Notes: generated by a model from the letters alone, not told the origin. DNA of 64,000 bases from Helicobacter cetorum MIT 00-7128 (GCF_000259255.1 NC_017737.1:930001-994000), one strand, 5' to 3'. Numbered from the stretch's first letter, positions 17,232 to 25,099 are shown. Translations and numbers: made by a program.

Positions 17232-17388
17232 ATTTAACTCCTTTGTTGTGGTTTTTAATAAAAACTCTTATTTCCTTGTCAAAATTACATGCACAAGGGC
17301 TTTTAAACATCTCGTATCGTTTGTTGCTCGTGCAACCTGCAAAAGCAAATAGGATAGTCAGCAGTGCCACATAAAAAGGCTTATTCAT
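17224..17388 (-). CDS. virB7: VirB7-type lipoprotein
   Basis: A 54-residue gene from ATG 17388 to TGA 17224, fully packed between virB4 (eight-base overlap) and the next gene (eight-base overlap). The product starts MNKPFYVALLTILFAFAGC: a charged start, a hydrophobic core and a lipobox F-A-G-C with the lipid-anchored Cys at residue 19. Two more cysteines follow (CAC). VirB7 is a small outer-membrane lipoprotein that stabilises VirB9, and its position after virB4 and before virB8 fits. The lipobox and double overlap make the call strong despite the size. Confidence 0.85.
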   Translation of the reverse strand: MNKPFYVALLTILFAFAGCTSNKRYEMFKSPCACNFDKEIRVFIKNHNKGVKYE

Positions 17389-19957
17389 AAGCTAAAAACC
17401 TCTCTTTGTAGTTATTGGGGTATTGTTGTTTTAGTTCTAAAAGTTTTGCTACACTTGGAGCTGAAGAGCTAAGGATTTTTAGGTATTTTCCAAGCTTAGA
17501 CAAATTCACATCTAAGATATTAGAAGTGCCATCAAGCTTGTTTTTAACTAAGACCTTATAGTTACTAGGGCTAGTTAAGAAGGCTTTTTCACTAGGGGTT
17601 AAGTTTATGCCATAGCTTTCTAATTTGTCTAAGTTGCTTGTTGGGAATAAGACAATATGTGCCATATTATCTACCATACTTCTTGCATTAGACATGCCAT
17701 CAAGTTGGTTAATGTCTTGAAAAGCAAGAGCCAAAACCCCATTAACCTTTCTAGCTTGTGTTAAAGTGAGATTGATTTTATCCATCATCACTTCATTTTC
17801 AATATAACTTCTTGCCTCATCAATAAAAATGAAAAAGCCCTTAGCGTGTTTTTTAGCCTCATAAATCATAGTATGGAATAGTATAAGAGCAATGAGTGAG
17901 GCATTTTTAGCGTTTTGCACAATGCTATCCATATTGATAGCTGTGAGTTGTTGGCTAAATTTTAAGCTACTTTCTAATTGATTGAATAAGGGATTATCCA
18001 TAGCCCTATCTAATTGCATAGAAATCGTTTCGTTACTCGTTTTCACAACGCTATCTTTTAAGTCTTTTAATCCAAATTTAGTTCCTGTATCATAGAGATT
18101 GTGATATAAATCATTCACGCATTTTTCTATGGCTTTGATATTTTCTATATCACCTTGTTTGTTTTCATCTAAGCCGATTAAATAACTTGCCCAAGAGCTT
18201 AAAAAGGTAATATTCTCACTAGATTTTTCTAAGCTAAAAGGATTGAGAGCAAAATTTTCTGAGTCGTTGTATTCAGCGTTTAAAAACTCACTCATTATAC
18301 GCATGCCATTAAGTCTGTCTAAGGCTAGAATGTTAATGTTGTATTTAAAGCAATTAAGAATTAAAAAGCTCATTAGAGTGGTTTTACCTGCCCCTGTGCC
18401 TCCTAAAATCATTGTATGCCCTAAGACCATATCCGTGTCTTTTAACACTTCTTGAGCGTGGAAGTTAAATAAAAAGAGTGATTGAGATTGGGTTTTAAAC
18501 ATTGTTAGAGGCATTCTACCCCAAGAGTTTCTATCTCTTCCATTATGCTCTTTGTCAAACATAAGCATAGTGGCAACATTATCAGAGCTTTGCAATCTCT
18601 TTCTAGCGTTTAAATTGTTTCTGTTAGGAAAGAAACTAAAAAAGATAGGTTTTAGATTGATAGTTTCATGGATAGCAATAAGTCCATGATTTTTAAAAGT
18701 ATTGACAACTTCTAAGCTTTTTTTGTCTAATTCTTGCTTATTGGTAGCCTTTAAAAGCACCATTAAAGACACATACTCTATTAAAACTCTATCCGTTTTT
18801 ACTAGGTTGTTTAAATTTTCAATAGTAGGCTTAATAATCTCATTAGCCCTTTTTCTTTTTTCTTCAATTTTGCTTGTTGCCTTGTCCTTGTTTAGGGCAT
18901 CTATGCTAATGATAATGTCAAAATCACTTTTAAAGCTTAAAATAGTGGATAATGGCACAGAAGTGATTTCATCAGTATCATACGCTTTAATAGAAATAAA
19001 GCGATTACAAGTCGTATGCCCATTATATTCTTGGATAAAGTAATCTTTATGAAAATGCACATTAGAGGCAATATAACTATCTCTTAGTAAGCCATTATGC
19101 ACCTTAAAGGGCAGATATACCCCATTGATATACTCGCCATAAAACCTTAAAATTTCAATGCTTGGCATTTGCTTGGGTTTTAGAGGGCTTAAAACTTGCA
19201 AAAAGGAATTGACAATAGATTGCAAAAGCGTTTCTTTATTGATAAAGGTTAGCTTTTTGCTAGATTTAATGGTTGCAAATTCGGTTGTATTACTCTCTTT
19301 GTTGATTTCTTGTTTTTCATTGGTCTTGCTATCAGCTGAATTATTGGTTGTTTCTTCTTTGACTTCTTCTTTATCTTCAGCTATGGTCTCAGTAGAGCTG
19401 TCTTTGATTTCAGAGTTTGTGTTGTTAGTATTTTCATTAGATCTGGTGCTAGTCTTTACTTCTTTAATGCTTTCTTCTTGCTTGTTTTCTTGTTCTTTGA
19501 TTGAAGTTGTCCATTCTTGCTTTTTTCTTTCTAAAAAGCCTTTTAGATAGGTATCTTTGGTTTCAAAGATTAAATAATAGCTATTGGTATAAACTTCCTC
19601 ATTGCTTTCCCATAGATTGATAATGGTTTTAGCGTAGTGGTTTTTGATATGTTCGTATTGCTGATTAAAGTGCGCTTTTCTTCGCTTGGCTATGATTTTC
19701 ATTTCTACATCACTAGAAATGAGATTAAAAGCTACAACCCTTTCATTAAAGAGTTTGGCAATTTGTTCATCATTCAAATCGGCATAGCTAATTCCCTCTA
19801 AGGCTATCATACCGACTAGATTTCCCTTTTTAGTAAGGATAAAATCATCATTGTAAAGCCCTAAAATATTGTTTTCTTCTGCCATAGAATAATGCTTGGG
19901 TAATGCACCAAAAAACATTGAAGAGGCTTTGTTCTTTAAAAACTCAACAAAATTCAT
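17381..19957 (-). CDS. virB4: VirB4 ATPase
   Basis: An 858-residue ATPase that powers pilus assembly and substrate transfer. Walker A GGTGAGKTT is at residues 519-527 and Walker B FFIFIDEA with Asp713-Glu714. The N-terminal half (SMAEENNILGLYNDDFILTK) matches VirB4/CagE N-terminal domains. Residues about 155-235 are a low-complexity Glu/Lys/Asn/Thr insertion not usual in VirB4, probably a disordered loop. It overlaps virB7 and a putative 32-residue gene. No VirB3 fusion is present; virB3 is separate. Confidence 0.95.
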   Translation of the reverse strand: MNFVEFLKNKASSMFFGALPKHYSMAEENNILGLYNDDFILTKKGNLVGMIALEGISYADLNDEQIAKLFNERVVAFNLISSDVEMKIIAKRRKAHFNQQYEHIKNHYAKTIINLWESNEEVYTNSYYLIFETKDTYLKGFLERKKQEWTTSIKEQENKQEESIKEVKTSTRSNENTNNTNSEIKDSSTETIAEDKEEVKEETTNNSADSKTNEKQEINKESNTTEFATIKSSKKLTFINKETLLQSIVNSFLQVLSPLKPKQMPSIEILRFYGEYINGVYLPFKVHNGLLRDSYIASNVHFHKDYFIQEYNGHTTCNRFISIKAYDTDEITSVPLSTILSFKSDFDIIISIDALNKDKATSKIEEKRKRANEIIKPTIENLNNLVKTDRVLIEYVSLMVLLKATNKQELDKKSLEVVNTFKNHGLIAIHETINLKPIFFSFFPNRNNLNARKRLQSSDNVATMLMFDKEHNGRDRNSWGRMPLTMFKTQSQSLFLFNFHAQEVLKDTDMVLGHTMILGGTGAGKTTLMSFLILNCFKYNINILALDRLNGMRIMSEFLNAEYNDSENFALNPFSLEKSSENITFLSSWASYLIGLDENKQGDIENIKAIEKCVNDLYHNLYDTGTKFGLKDLKDSVVKTSNETISMQLDRAMDNPLFNQLESSLKFSQQLTAINMDSIVQNAKNASLIALILFHTMIYEAKKHAKGFFIFIDEARSYIENEVMMDKINLTLTQARKVNGVLALAFQDINQLDGMSNARSMVDNMAHIVLFPTSNLDKLESYGINLTPSEKAFLTSPSNYKVLVKNKLDGTSNILDVNLSKLGKYLKILSSSAPSVAKLLELKQQYPNNYKERFLAYE

Positions 19958-20052
19958 AGGGTTTTTTCCTTTAGAAAGCTAGAGTTTAATAAAGGAGTGG
20001 CTAAGATTATTTTTGAAACCATTAAAATGTCTTTGGTAGAAATCTTAAGCAT
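19954..20052 (-). CDS. 32-residue microprotein bridging virB3 and virB4
   Basis: ATG at 20052 lies across the last codons of virB3 and the TGA at 19954 overlaps the virB4 ATG (CTATGA). The product begins MLKISTKDILMVSKII and is moderately hydrophobic. The exact overlap at both ends would give unbroken translational coupling through an otherwise untranslated 87-base gap. Chance cannot be ruled out at this size. Confidence 0.4.
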   Translation of the reverse strand: MLKISTKDILMVSKIILATPLLNSSFLKEKTL

Positions 20053-20320
20053 AGTAATCCTCAATATCGCTTTCTAGGGTAAAAATCCCAAAAAGAATGT
20101 CTGTTATATCTTCATCAAAGAATTCAGCGATATAAAAACTAATGAACATGGTTACAAATACAATCAAAGCATAAAGGGTTGAATACGCCATAGTTACACA
20201 GCCTAACATAGCTGAAAGTATCCAAGACATAAAGTTTAAACCCATAATCTTTTCTTTTTTAGAAAGCTCTCTAATGTTTGTAGAGCGCAATACCACAAAT
20301 TGATAATCTGCTTTAGCCAT
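20045..20320 (-). CDS. virB3: VirB3 inner-membrane protein
   Basis: A 91-residue protein with two closely spaced hydrophobic segments (about 27-45 and 46-66; LNFMSWILSAMLGCVTMAY, then ALIVFVTMFISFYIAEFF) and an N-terminal region with VVLRSTNIRELSKKEKIMG typical of VirB3/TrbD. It begins directly after the virB2 stop and lies before virB4, its usual partner. Confidence 0.9.
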   Translation of the reverse strand: MAKADYQFVVLRSTNIRELSKKEKIMGLNFMSWILSAMLGCVTMAYSTLYALIVFVTMFISFYIAEFFDEDITDILFGIFTLESDIEDYYA

Positions 20321-20656
20321 TTACACATAAATCCAACTAGCAATTGTGCGAGCATTCAATAAGCCAATCAAACCAGCCAAAATAGACCCCCACATCCAAA
20401 TAAACTCTTTCCATCTTTCATGGTTTTTAATCAAATAACCAAACATAAACACAATAATAATAGCTACTACTGAGCGTGCTTCACCACTTTGCAAGAATTG
20501 AAAAAATCTGTTGGTAAAATTTTGTATGCCTTGAGCGTATAAAGTGTTTAATCCTAATAGTGAAAATAAAAACAATCTTGCTTTTAAACTTAAGCTATTA
20601 ACTTTATTGTTAATGCCTTTAATTTGATTTTTAAAGTGTTTTAAACTCTCTAACAT
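20321..20656 (-). CDS. virB2: VirB2 pilin
   Basis: A 111-residue pilin precursor. A charged N-terminus is followed by a hydrophobic signal segment ending LYA before QGIQNFTNR, a likely signal peptidase site near residue 41. The mature part has two hydrophobic helices (VVAIIIVFMFGYLI and SILAGLIGLLNARTI) with a short charged loop, the VirB2/TrbC layout. It is the first recognised virB gene and follows the wHTH-like first gene by 25 bases, with GGAAACG as ribosome site. Confidence 0.9.
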   Translation of the reverse strand: MLESLKHFKNQIKGINNKVNSLSLKARLFLFSLLGLNTLYAQGIQNFTNRFFQFLQSGEARSVVAIIIVFMFGYLIKNHERWKEFIWMWGSILAGLIGLLNARTIASWIYV

Positions 20657-20681
20657 TATCGTTTCCTTTGTTTTTTGTTAA

Positions 20682-21401
20682 CTAAGCCACACTCAAGTCC
20701 TTATGTGGATTAGTTTTTAAGGCGTTGATTAGAGAGACCCTAAAATTCTTGTTGATAATATTTTGGTGGAAGTGGCATTTCAAACTAGGGAGCGCCTTAC
20801 TCGTTAGATACTCATAAGATACTGGGATACAGACTTGATTATTATTTTTTTGTTTGAGTTTGACATACAGCTCTTTGCTGTTTGACAATTCTTTTTTAGA
20901 ACTATAATCTTCTAATACCCATTCGCCCTCAAAATCGTTGAGTTTAAATGTGCTTGCTTGTTGTTGTCTGATAAAATGGGTTAATCTAAGCTGGGCTTCT
21001 TTATAGAAACGATTAGGCAGGATTTCTTTATTGTATTCATCTACTTTTGGTGGGTATAGTGCTTCTATCTTGGTGTAATCTAACATAGTAATTGACACAA
21101 GGTCATGCTTTAAGTAGCTAAATTTAATAAAACCCTGTTCTTGTAAGATGTTAAGCCAATTACGCACGGTTCTTTGAGTTACATCAAATTCGTATGATTT
21201 ATCCTGCTTGTTAATATAGAAAGTATCGCTATTAAGGCACTTTTGCTTAGTTTTGCCCCTTAATACTTCTACAAACTTATTTCTTAGAGCGGTATAGAAA
21301 GTATAAAGCTTAGAATGCTTGTCTTTGGCAAAATAGGCTTGTAAATCTTTGTTTTCTAAGAAAAACTCGGCATTAAAAACTGATATATCCAACATAATCA
21401 A
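20682..21401 (-). CDS. first ICE gene, probable winged-helix DNA-binding protein
   Basis: A 239-residue soluble protein. Residues about 70-105 (YEFDVTQRTVRNWLNILQEQGF then IKFSYLKHDLVSITML) read as a helix-turn-helix plus wing: T-Q-R-T-V-R-N-W as the recognition helix and a beta hairpin after it. The size and layout resemble plasmid replication initiators or regulators but I cannot fix a family. It is the promoter-proximal gene of the ICE operon, so a regulator or initiator of transfer is plausible. Met3 is an alternative start. Confidence 0.75.
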   Translation of the reverse strand: MIMLDISVFNAEFFLENKDLQAYFAKDKHSKLYTFYTALRNKFVEVLRGKTKQKCLNSDTFYINKQDKSYEFDVTQRTVRNWLNILQEQGFIKFSYLKHDLVSITMLDYTKIEALYPPKVDEYNKEILPNRFYKEAQLRLTHFIRQQQASTFKLNDFEGEWVLEDYSSKKELSNSKELYVKLKQKNNNQVCIPVSYEYLTSKALPSLKCHFHQNIINKNFRVSLINALKTNPHKDLSVA

Positions 21402-21450
21402 GTCTCCACTATTTGAGATAGCCGAAACTTAAAGGTTACTGAAAGGGCAA

Positions 21451-21456
21451 ATTATA
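21451..21456 (-). promoter_or_regulatory. probable -10 box of the ICE operon
   Basis: On the minus strand TATAAT lies 50 bases upstream of the first ICE gene, predicting a leader of about 42 bases. No good -35 is visible, which is common for Helicobacter housekeeping promoters. It is the only strong -10 I see between the first gene and the ICE end. Confidence 0.5.
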
Positions 21457-21566
21457 TGAAAAAAGCTTAAAAAGGAAAAAGATTATTAAAAATTGGGTAA
21501 AATGGCTTTTTCTAAGATTTAGGGTTGGCTTAATAAGGTCTTAAGAAAGTTTGAGATACATTTATT

Positions 21567-21573
21567 CATTCTT
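21567..21573 (-). other. candidate right attachment/target site of the ICE (AAGAATG on minus)
   Basis: CATTCTT on plus equals AAGAATG on minus, the heptamer I recall as the insertion target and terminal duplication of H. pylori TnPZ/tfs elements. It lies between the last ICE sequence and the first flanking gene, where the end is expected. A seven-base match alone occurs often by chance; position gives most of the support. The left copy would be outside the window. Confidence 0.5.
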
Positions 21574-21601
21574 GAACCAAGCAGTAAATAAAGGATAAAT
21601 C

Positions 21602-21978
21602 ATGGGGTTAGGACGCTAATCATTTTAGGGGTTTTTTTGGGTATTGTGCATGCAGAAGAGATTAGAGGGATTAGGTTATTTTATTCAAATCCTTTGGTGT
21701 CATCTGTGAGCGATGGGATTATTACTATTCCTATTCATAAGCGTGTGTTTGCCTCGGCGATGAAATCGCTTTTTGGAGAGGGGATTTTTATTAAACCAAG
21801 CAAGTTTGAGCTAGATAAAAATCTCCCCGCACCCTTAGAACACCACCATTCTTTTGAAAAAAGGTATGATAAGGTCGTTAATGGGTGCTTAAAATATGTG
21901 CATATCAAATTGCCAGAGGGTGCACCGAGCAATTTCAAAGGTGGGGCTTATAGCGCTACTGTAACCTTGGCTTTTTAG
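21602..21978 (+). pseudogene. small exported protein gene with frameshift at its start
   Basis: An AAGGA ribosome site at 21591-21595 precedes ATG at 21602, but that frame stops after five codons. One base later the sequence reads GVRTLIILGVFLGIVHAEE, a perfect signal peptide ending in VHA, followed by about 110 residues of a secreted protein (RGIRLFYSNPLVSSVSDG). Adding one base in the GGGG after the ATG restores one frame from the start. The rest of the gene is intact. An alternative TTG start at 21637 would lose the signal peptide. The family is unknown to me. Confidence 0.5.
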
Positions 21979-22107
21979 TAGCTTAGGTTCTTTTTGAGAT
22001 TGTTTAAGATGTTTTTATGACTTTTAAGTTGGCTCATTTTCAAATCAGATAATTTTAATGGCTTTTATGTCAAAATGGCTTTTTAATATAGATTTTTAAG
22101 GATTATT

Positions 22108-23308
22108 TTGTTCCAACCATTATTAGATGCATATATAGAAAGTTGTGCGATTGATAAAGTTTCTCATAAACCTTTATTGAATATTGCTGTAGCAAATTGG
22201 GCAGATTTTTTTGCGGATTTATTTGATTCTTATAAAAAAGCCAAAGAGGAAGAAGATAAGCATTTTAGGGGGTCTGTGTTATATTTTGTTTTGAGCTGGC
22301 ATTATAATATCACTAAGGATGCCAATAAGCCTATAGACTTGGTTATTGGCACTCCTAATGGGCATACTAGAAAGATTTTTTCTTACAAAGAAACAAAGCG
22401 TTTGTTTTATACTATAGAAAATCAAGCGCCCGATTTTAATCTTTTTGATTATGCTATAGGTTTTGATGAATTAGAATTTAATAATCGTTATTTGCGCTTG
22501 CCTCTCTACTTTGATACCTTGCACCGACTTGCAGAGCTTTGTGCTAATGATAGCACTTCGCCTTATAAACTCAAATCTAATAACCCTTACTTTCAAAATA
22601 AACCTACAAATCATTTTAAAACAAATCACCCCAATTTATGCTCTGTGGTAAATGAAGAAATTGACCCCTTTAAAAGAGAATTTACGAGTTTTGTGGCAAG
22701 CCATAAGGGCTGTTTAGTGCGAGAAAACTTCCATGATGCTTTAAGTTCTGTAGGTGCGATTGCGGGGGGGGGGGGTAAATAATACCTTAGGCTATAGGGT
22801 CAAAAACAAGCTAGAATTTTTAAGTCAATACAAATTCAATCTGTGTTTTGAAAATGCTAAAGGCTATGGCTATGTAACAGAAAAAATCATGGACGCTTAT
22901 TTCAGCCATACTATTCCAATCTATTGGGGGAGTCCTAGTGTAGCTAAAGAATTTAATCCTAAGAGTTTTGTGAATGTGCATGATTTTAAGGATTTTGATG
23001 AGGCGATTGACTATGTGAGATATTTACACACACATGAAAATGCGTATTTAGACATGCTGTATGCAAATCCTTTAAACTCTGTTAATGGTAAGCCTTGCTT
23101 TTATCAAAACTTAAGTTTAAAAAAAATCGCCCATTTTTTTAAAACAATGATAGAAAGCGATGAAATCTATCATAATAATCCTTTTATTTTACAGCGTGAT
23201 TTATATGAGCCATTATTATTTGCAGAAACCAAGTCTTATAAAATTTTTCATAAAATTTATGAGAAAGCATTGCCACTAATACGCATTCTTAAATCTCTTA
23301 AAAAATAA
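22108..23308 (+). pseudogene. futA: alpha-1,3-fucosyltransferase (FutA/FutB family), phase OFF
   Basis: The product begins MFQPLLDAYIESCAIDK as in H. pylori FutA/FutB, which add fucose to lipopolysaccharide O-chains to build Lewis x/y. The start is TTG at 22108 with AAGGA five bases before. The first frame ends soon after a G12 tract (ALSSVGAIAGGGGK); the second frame continues with NNTLGYRVKNKLEFLSQYKF and the donor-binding region FNLCFENAKGYGYVTEKIMD and YWGSPSVAKEFN. Losing one G or gaining two would give a 399-residue enzyme. The C-terminal DDLRVNY-type heptad repeats of many H. pylori FutA proteins are missing; the tail is different. futA against futB cannot be decided. Confidence 0.92.
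22764..22775 (+). repeat. G12 homopolymer, phase-variation tract in fut
   Basis: Twelve consecutive G. Full-length reading needs a tract of 3n+2 (11 or 14), so the present length is OFF by one. In the H. pylori FutA I recall, the matching place holds a short TGGGS-type coding stretch. Confidence 0.95.
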
Positions 23309-24088
23309 AAGATTAGCTAAAAGATTATGGCATTTTTTGTTTTTTGCATAGCGTTGATTAAAACGCCTTTTAAGATGTTTTAAAGCGATTTAAAAACTAT
23401 TTTTAAGACTTAGAAAATCAATCAAAGAAGTTTGAGAGAATAGGCTCTTAAAACTCTTTTTTTTGGATTAACATTTTTAAGGGAGTGCAAGCGTTTTATC
23501 TTAGAGAGTCAAAATCCATTGCAAAATGTTTTTAAGCTTTTTTAAAATGGTTCTAAAAATCTAATCATTGGATTTTTTAGCTTATGCTCTTATTTTTACT
23601 ATAAGCCCATAAAACTTTTGGGGCGGTAATAAAAACTATAAAACGAAGTTAAAAATAGGCTTTTAAACAATGGCTTGTTAAGATTTATGGCAACACAATT
23701 CCAAAAATATTAAACAATCAAACTTGGTTAAAAAACAAAGGATTGATAACGCTCGCTTAAAAAATGCTACAAAAAACTTATTTTTAGTTCATGCTCTCAC
23801 ACTTCTTAGCGTGTCCCATTAAAGTAGATAATTGAGAATGATATTTAAAACTTTTTTAAAATTTTGAAATATTGATTTCTTGGCGTATTCTATTAAAATA
23901 GATATTTTAGAGTGATAGTTAAACTTTCTAAATTTTGAAACATTGATTTTTAGTATTTATTTTAAGGGATAGTTATTCTTAGATAAGTTTTTTTCTCAAT
24001 TCTAGTAAACTCTAGTTTCAGCTAAATATTCAAGCGTTAGCTCATCAGTCTTAATTTTTAGGCTTTTTAAGGCTTGTTTTTAAGCTTT
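23309..24088. other. 780-bp gene-free AT-rich stretch
   Basis: I see no gene here. The stretch is very AT-rich with many stops on both strands. It contains an imperfect tandem repeat (see 23809-23951) and runs up to the end of the decayed toxin gene. It may be the remains of genes lost between fut and the toxin-antitoxin locus. Confidence 0.6.
23809..23951. repeat. imperfect ~70-bp tandem repeat, two copies
   Basis: Copy 1 is 23809-23880 and copy 2 is 23883-23951. Both read GCGT, then ATTAAA(G/A)TAGATA, then GAGA/TGATA, TTTAAA, AAATTTTGAAA and CATTGATTT in the same order, with scattered differences and small gaps. No coding sense on either strand. It may be an intergenic repeat family. Confidence 0.6.
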
Positions 24089-24351
24089 TTAAGATAATTC
24101 ACTATGGCTACCAAGCCTTACTAAAATAAGCTCATCATCTTTCACTAGATAGACAAGTAAAATGTCAGTTTTTATATGACACTCTCTAAAAGGTTTCCAT
24201 GCCCCTTTTAATTCGTGGTCTTTAAATTGTGGTTTTTTAGTGGTTCTTTCTTTCTTAAAGTAGTAATAACTTCATTCAAAACGCTATCATCAAAACCATT
24301 TTTAATCAACTTTTTTAAATCCTTTTTATAAAAGCTGTGGTGCTTAATTTT
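24089..24351 (-). pseudogene. decayed RelE/YafQ-type toxin (HP0892-like)
   Basis: In two frames the minus strand encodes NGFDDSVLNEVITTLRKKEP and then QFKDHELKGAWKPFRECHIK, DILLVYLVKDDELILVRLG and SHSELS, which match H. pylori HP0892/HP0894-type mRNA-cleaving toxins nearly end to end. The start is gone: the antitoxin stop runs straight into the frame with no ATG, GTG or TTG. A frameshift lies after KKEPL. The catalytic region (K-x-FRECH, R-x-GSHSEL) is still readable. The gene is therefore dead or nearly so. Confidence 0.85.
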
Positions 24352-24699
24352 TTAGTATTCACTTCCTTTTTTTACTTCATCGCTAAATTGGGAGTAATTT
24401 TCAATGATTTCTACATTTTTACCCATTAAAATATCTCTCATAGCTTGCTGTGTTTTAAGGTTTGGGTTTTCATGCCCCTTGCAACAATCGGTAGCCTTTT
24501 TTTGATTAAGAGTAAGGTTGATTTCTTGTAAAAGTTTGGTGAGTTCATCTAGTTTGTCATTCAAGCTAGGGTCTTTTGTTCTAATTCTATGGAGACCATT
24601 TTTTTTAAAATCCATAAGGTTATTTTGTATCTTTTGGAGTTCTTGCTCTGTCTTATCAATCAAATGAGAAAGTCGCTTAGGTAATCTTGTATTTGGCAT
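24352..24699 (-). CDS. antitoxin-like protein of a RelE/YafQ-type locus
   Basis: A 115-residue protein. The first half is a basic helical region (PKRLSHLIDKTEQELQKIQ) and the C-terminal part QQAMRDILMGKNVEIIENYSQF is typical of RelB/DinJ-like antitoxin tails that wrap the toxin, as in the H. pylori HP0893/HP0895 partners. It contains a CCKGHE motif. It directly precedes the decayed toxin, with the stop at the junction. It looks intact while its target is broken, so it may persist as a regulator or as protection against a toxin encoded elsewhere. Confidence 0.7.
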   Translation of the reverse strand: MPNTRLPKRLSHLIDKTEQELQKIQNNLMDFKKNGLHRIRTKDPSLNDKLDELTKLLQEINLTLNQKKATDCCKGHENPNLKTQQAMRDILMGKNVEIIENYSQFSDEVKKGSEY

Positions 24700-24823
24700 G
24701 GTTAAACCCTTTCTTTATTCTTTAAAGATAAATTTTATACTAAGGTTTTATGATGGCAAAATTTAAATTACTTTATTGGCAGAAAAACCAACAATAGAGA
24801 TTTAATAGTAAAAATATAAAAGA

Positions 24824-24983
24824 GCTTGACTTTAGTCAAGCGATAACTTTATAAGCCTTGCGGGTGTTTGGGGGTTGTTAAGGGGGATAAGGACACAATG
24901 AAGAGTGTCCTAAGTCCCCCTTAAATAAGCGCTTTTAGCGCTTATAAAATTGATATAGTCTTAACAAGCAAGGCGTAAGCCTT
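24824..24983. repeat. cluster of four stem-loops in the gap before alpB
   Basis: Four inverted repeats follow one another: 24824-24841 (GCTTGACT / AGTCAAGC, 8 bp, 2-base loop), 24878-24924 (TTAAGGGGG ... AGGACAC paired with GTGTCCT ... CCCCCTTAA, about 16 bp with one bulge), 24925-24945 (ATAAGCGC / GCGCTTAT, 8 bp) and 24970-24983 (AAGGC / GCCTT). None is followed by a strong U-run. The rest of the 24700-25099 gap shows no gene. They could be recombination ends, mRNA 3' structures or remains of a mobile element. Confidence 0.7.
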
Positions 24984-25044
24984 TTAAAAAACAAGTTTTT
25001 GCAATCAAAAGAGATTTAACGATACACAGAGTAATTATAGTCTC

Positions 25045-25077
25045 CCCCAAAGAAAAAAGAATTTTTTTGGGGTTTTT
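25045..25077 (+). terminator. stem-loop with T5 between the TA locus and alpB
   Basis: CCCCAAA at 25045-25051 pairs with TTTGGGG at 25066-25072, followed by TTTTT on the plus strand; the A-rich and T-rich sides of the loop can extend the stem. The U-run is on plus, while alpB reads on minus and ends at 25100, so it would stop rightward transcripts entering alpB or act in both directions. Confidence 0.45.
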
Positions 25078-25099
25078 AGAAAGCAATAGCTAGAGTTAA

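Larger units (their letters stand above)
1..21573 (-). mobile_element. ICE of the H. pylori tfs3/tfs4 (TnPZ) type, right-hand part
   Basis: About 30 genes all read leftward, mostly overlapping or separated by a few bases, and include virB2-B3-B4-B7-B8-B9-B10-B11, a MobC-like gene and a plasmid-type topA. This order is that of the H. pylori plasticity-zone conjugative elements; the cag island has a different gene set. The element continues past the left edge, where VirD4, relaxase and XerT-like genes are expected. The right limit is set at a CATTCTT heptamer after the first ICE gene and just before unrelated plus-strand genes. The left end is not visible, so size and completeness are unknown. 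Confidence 0.88.

Noticed and set aside
1-21573. cag pathogenicity island
   Set aside because: Genes are plain VirB homologues with topA and a MobC-like gene; none of the cag-specific genes (cagA, cagY-type repeats) is present.
21735-21938. Minus-strand frame opposite the small exported protein
   Set aside because: The plus-strand frame has the signal peptide and ribosome site; the opposite one has no support.
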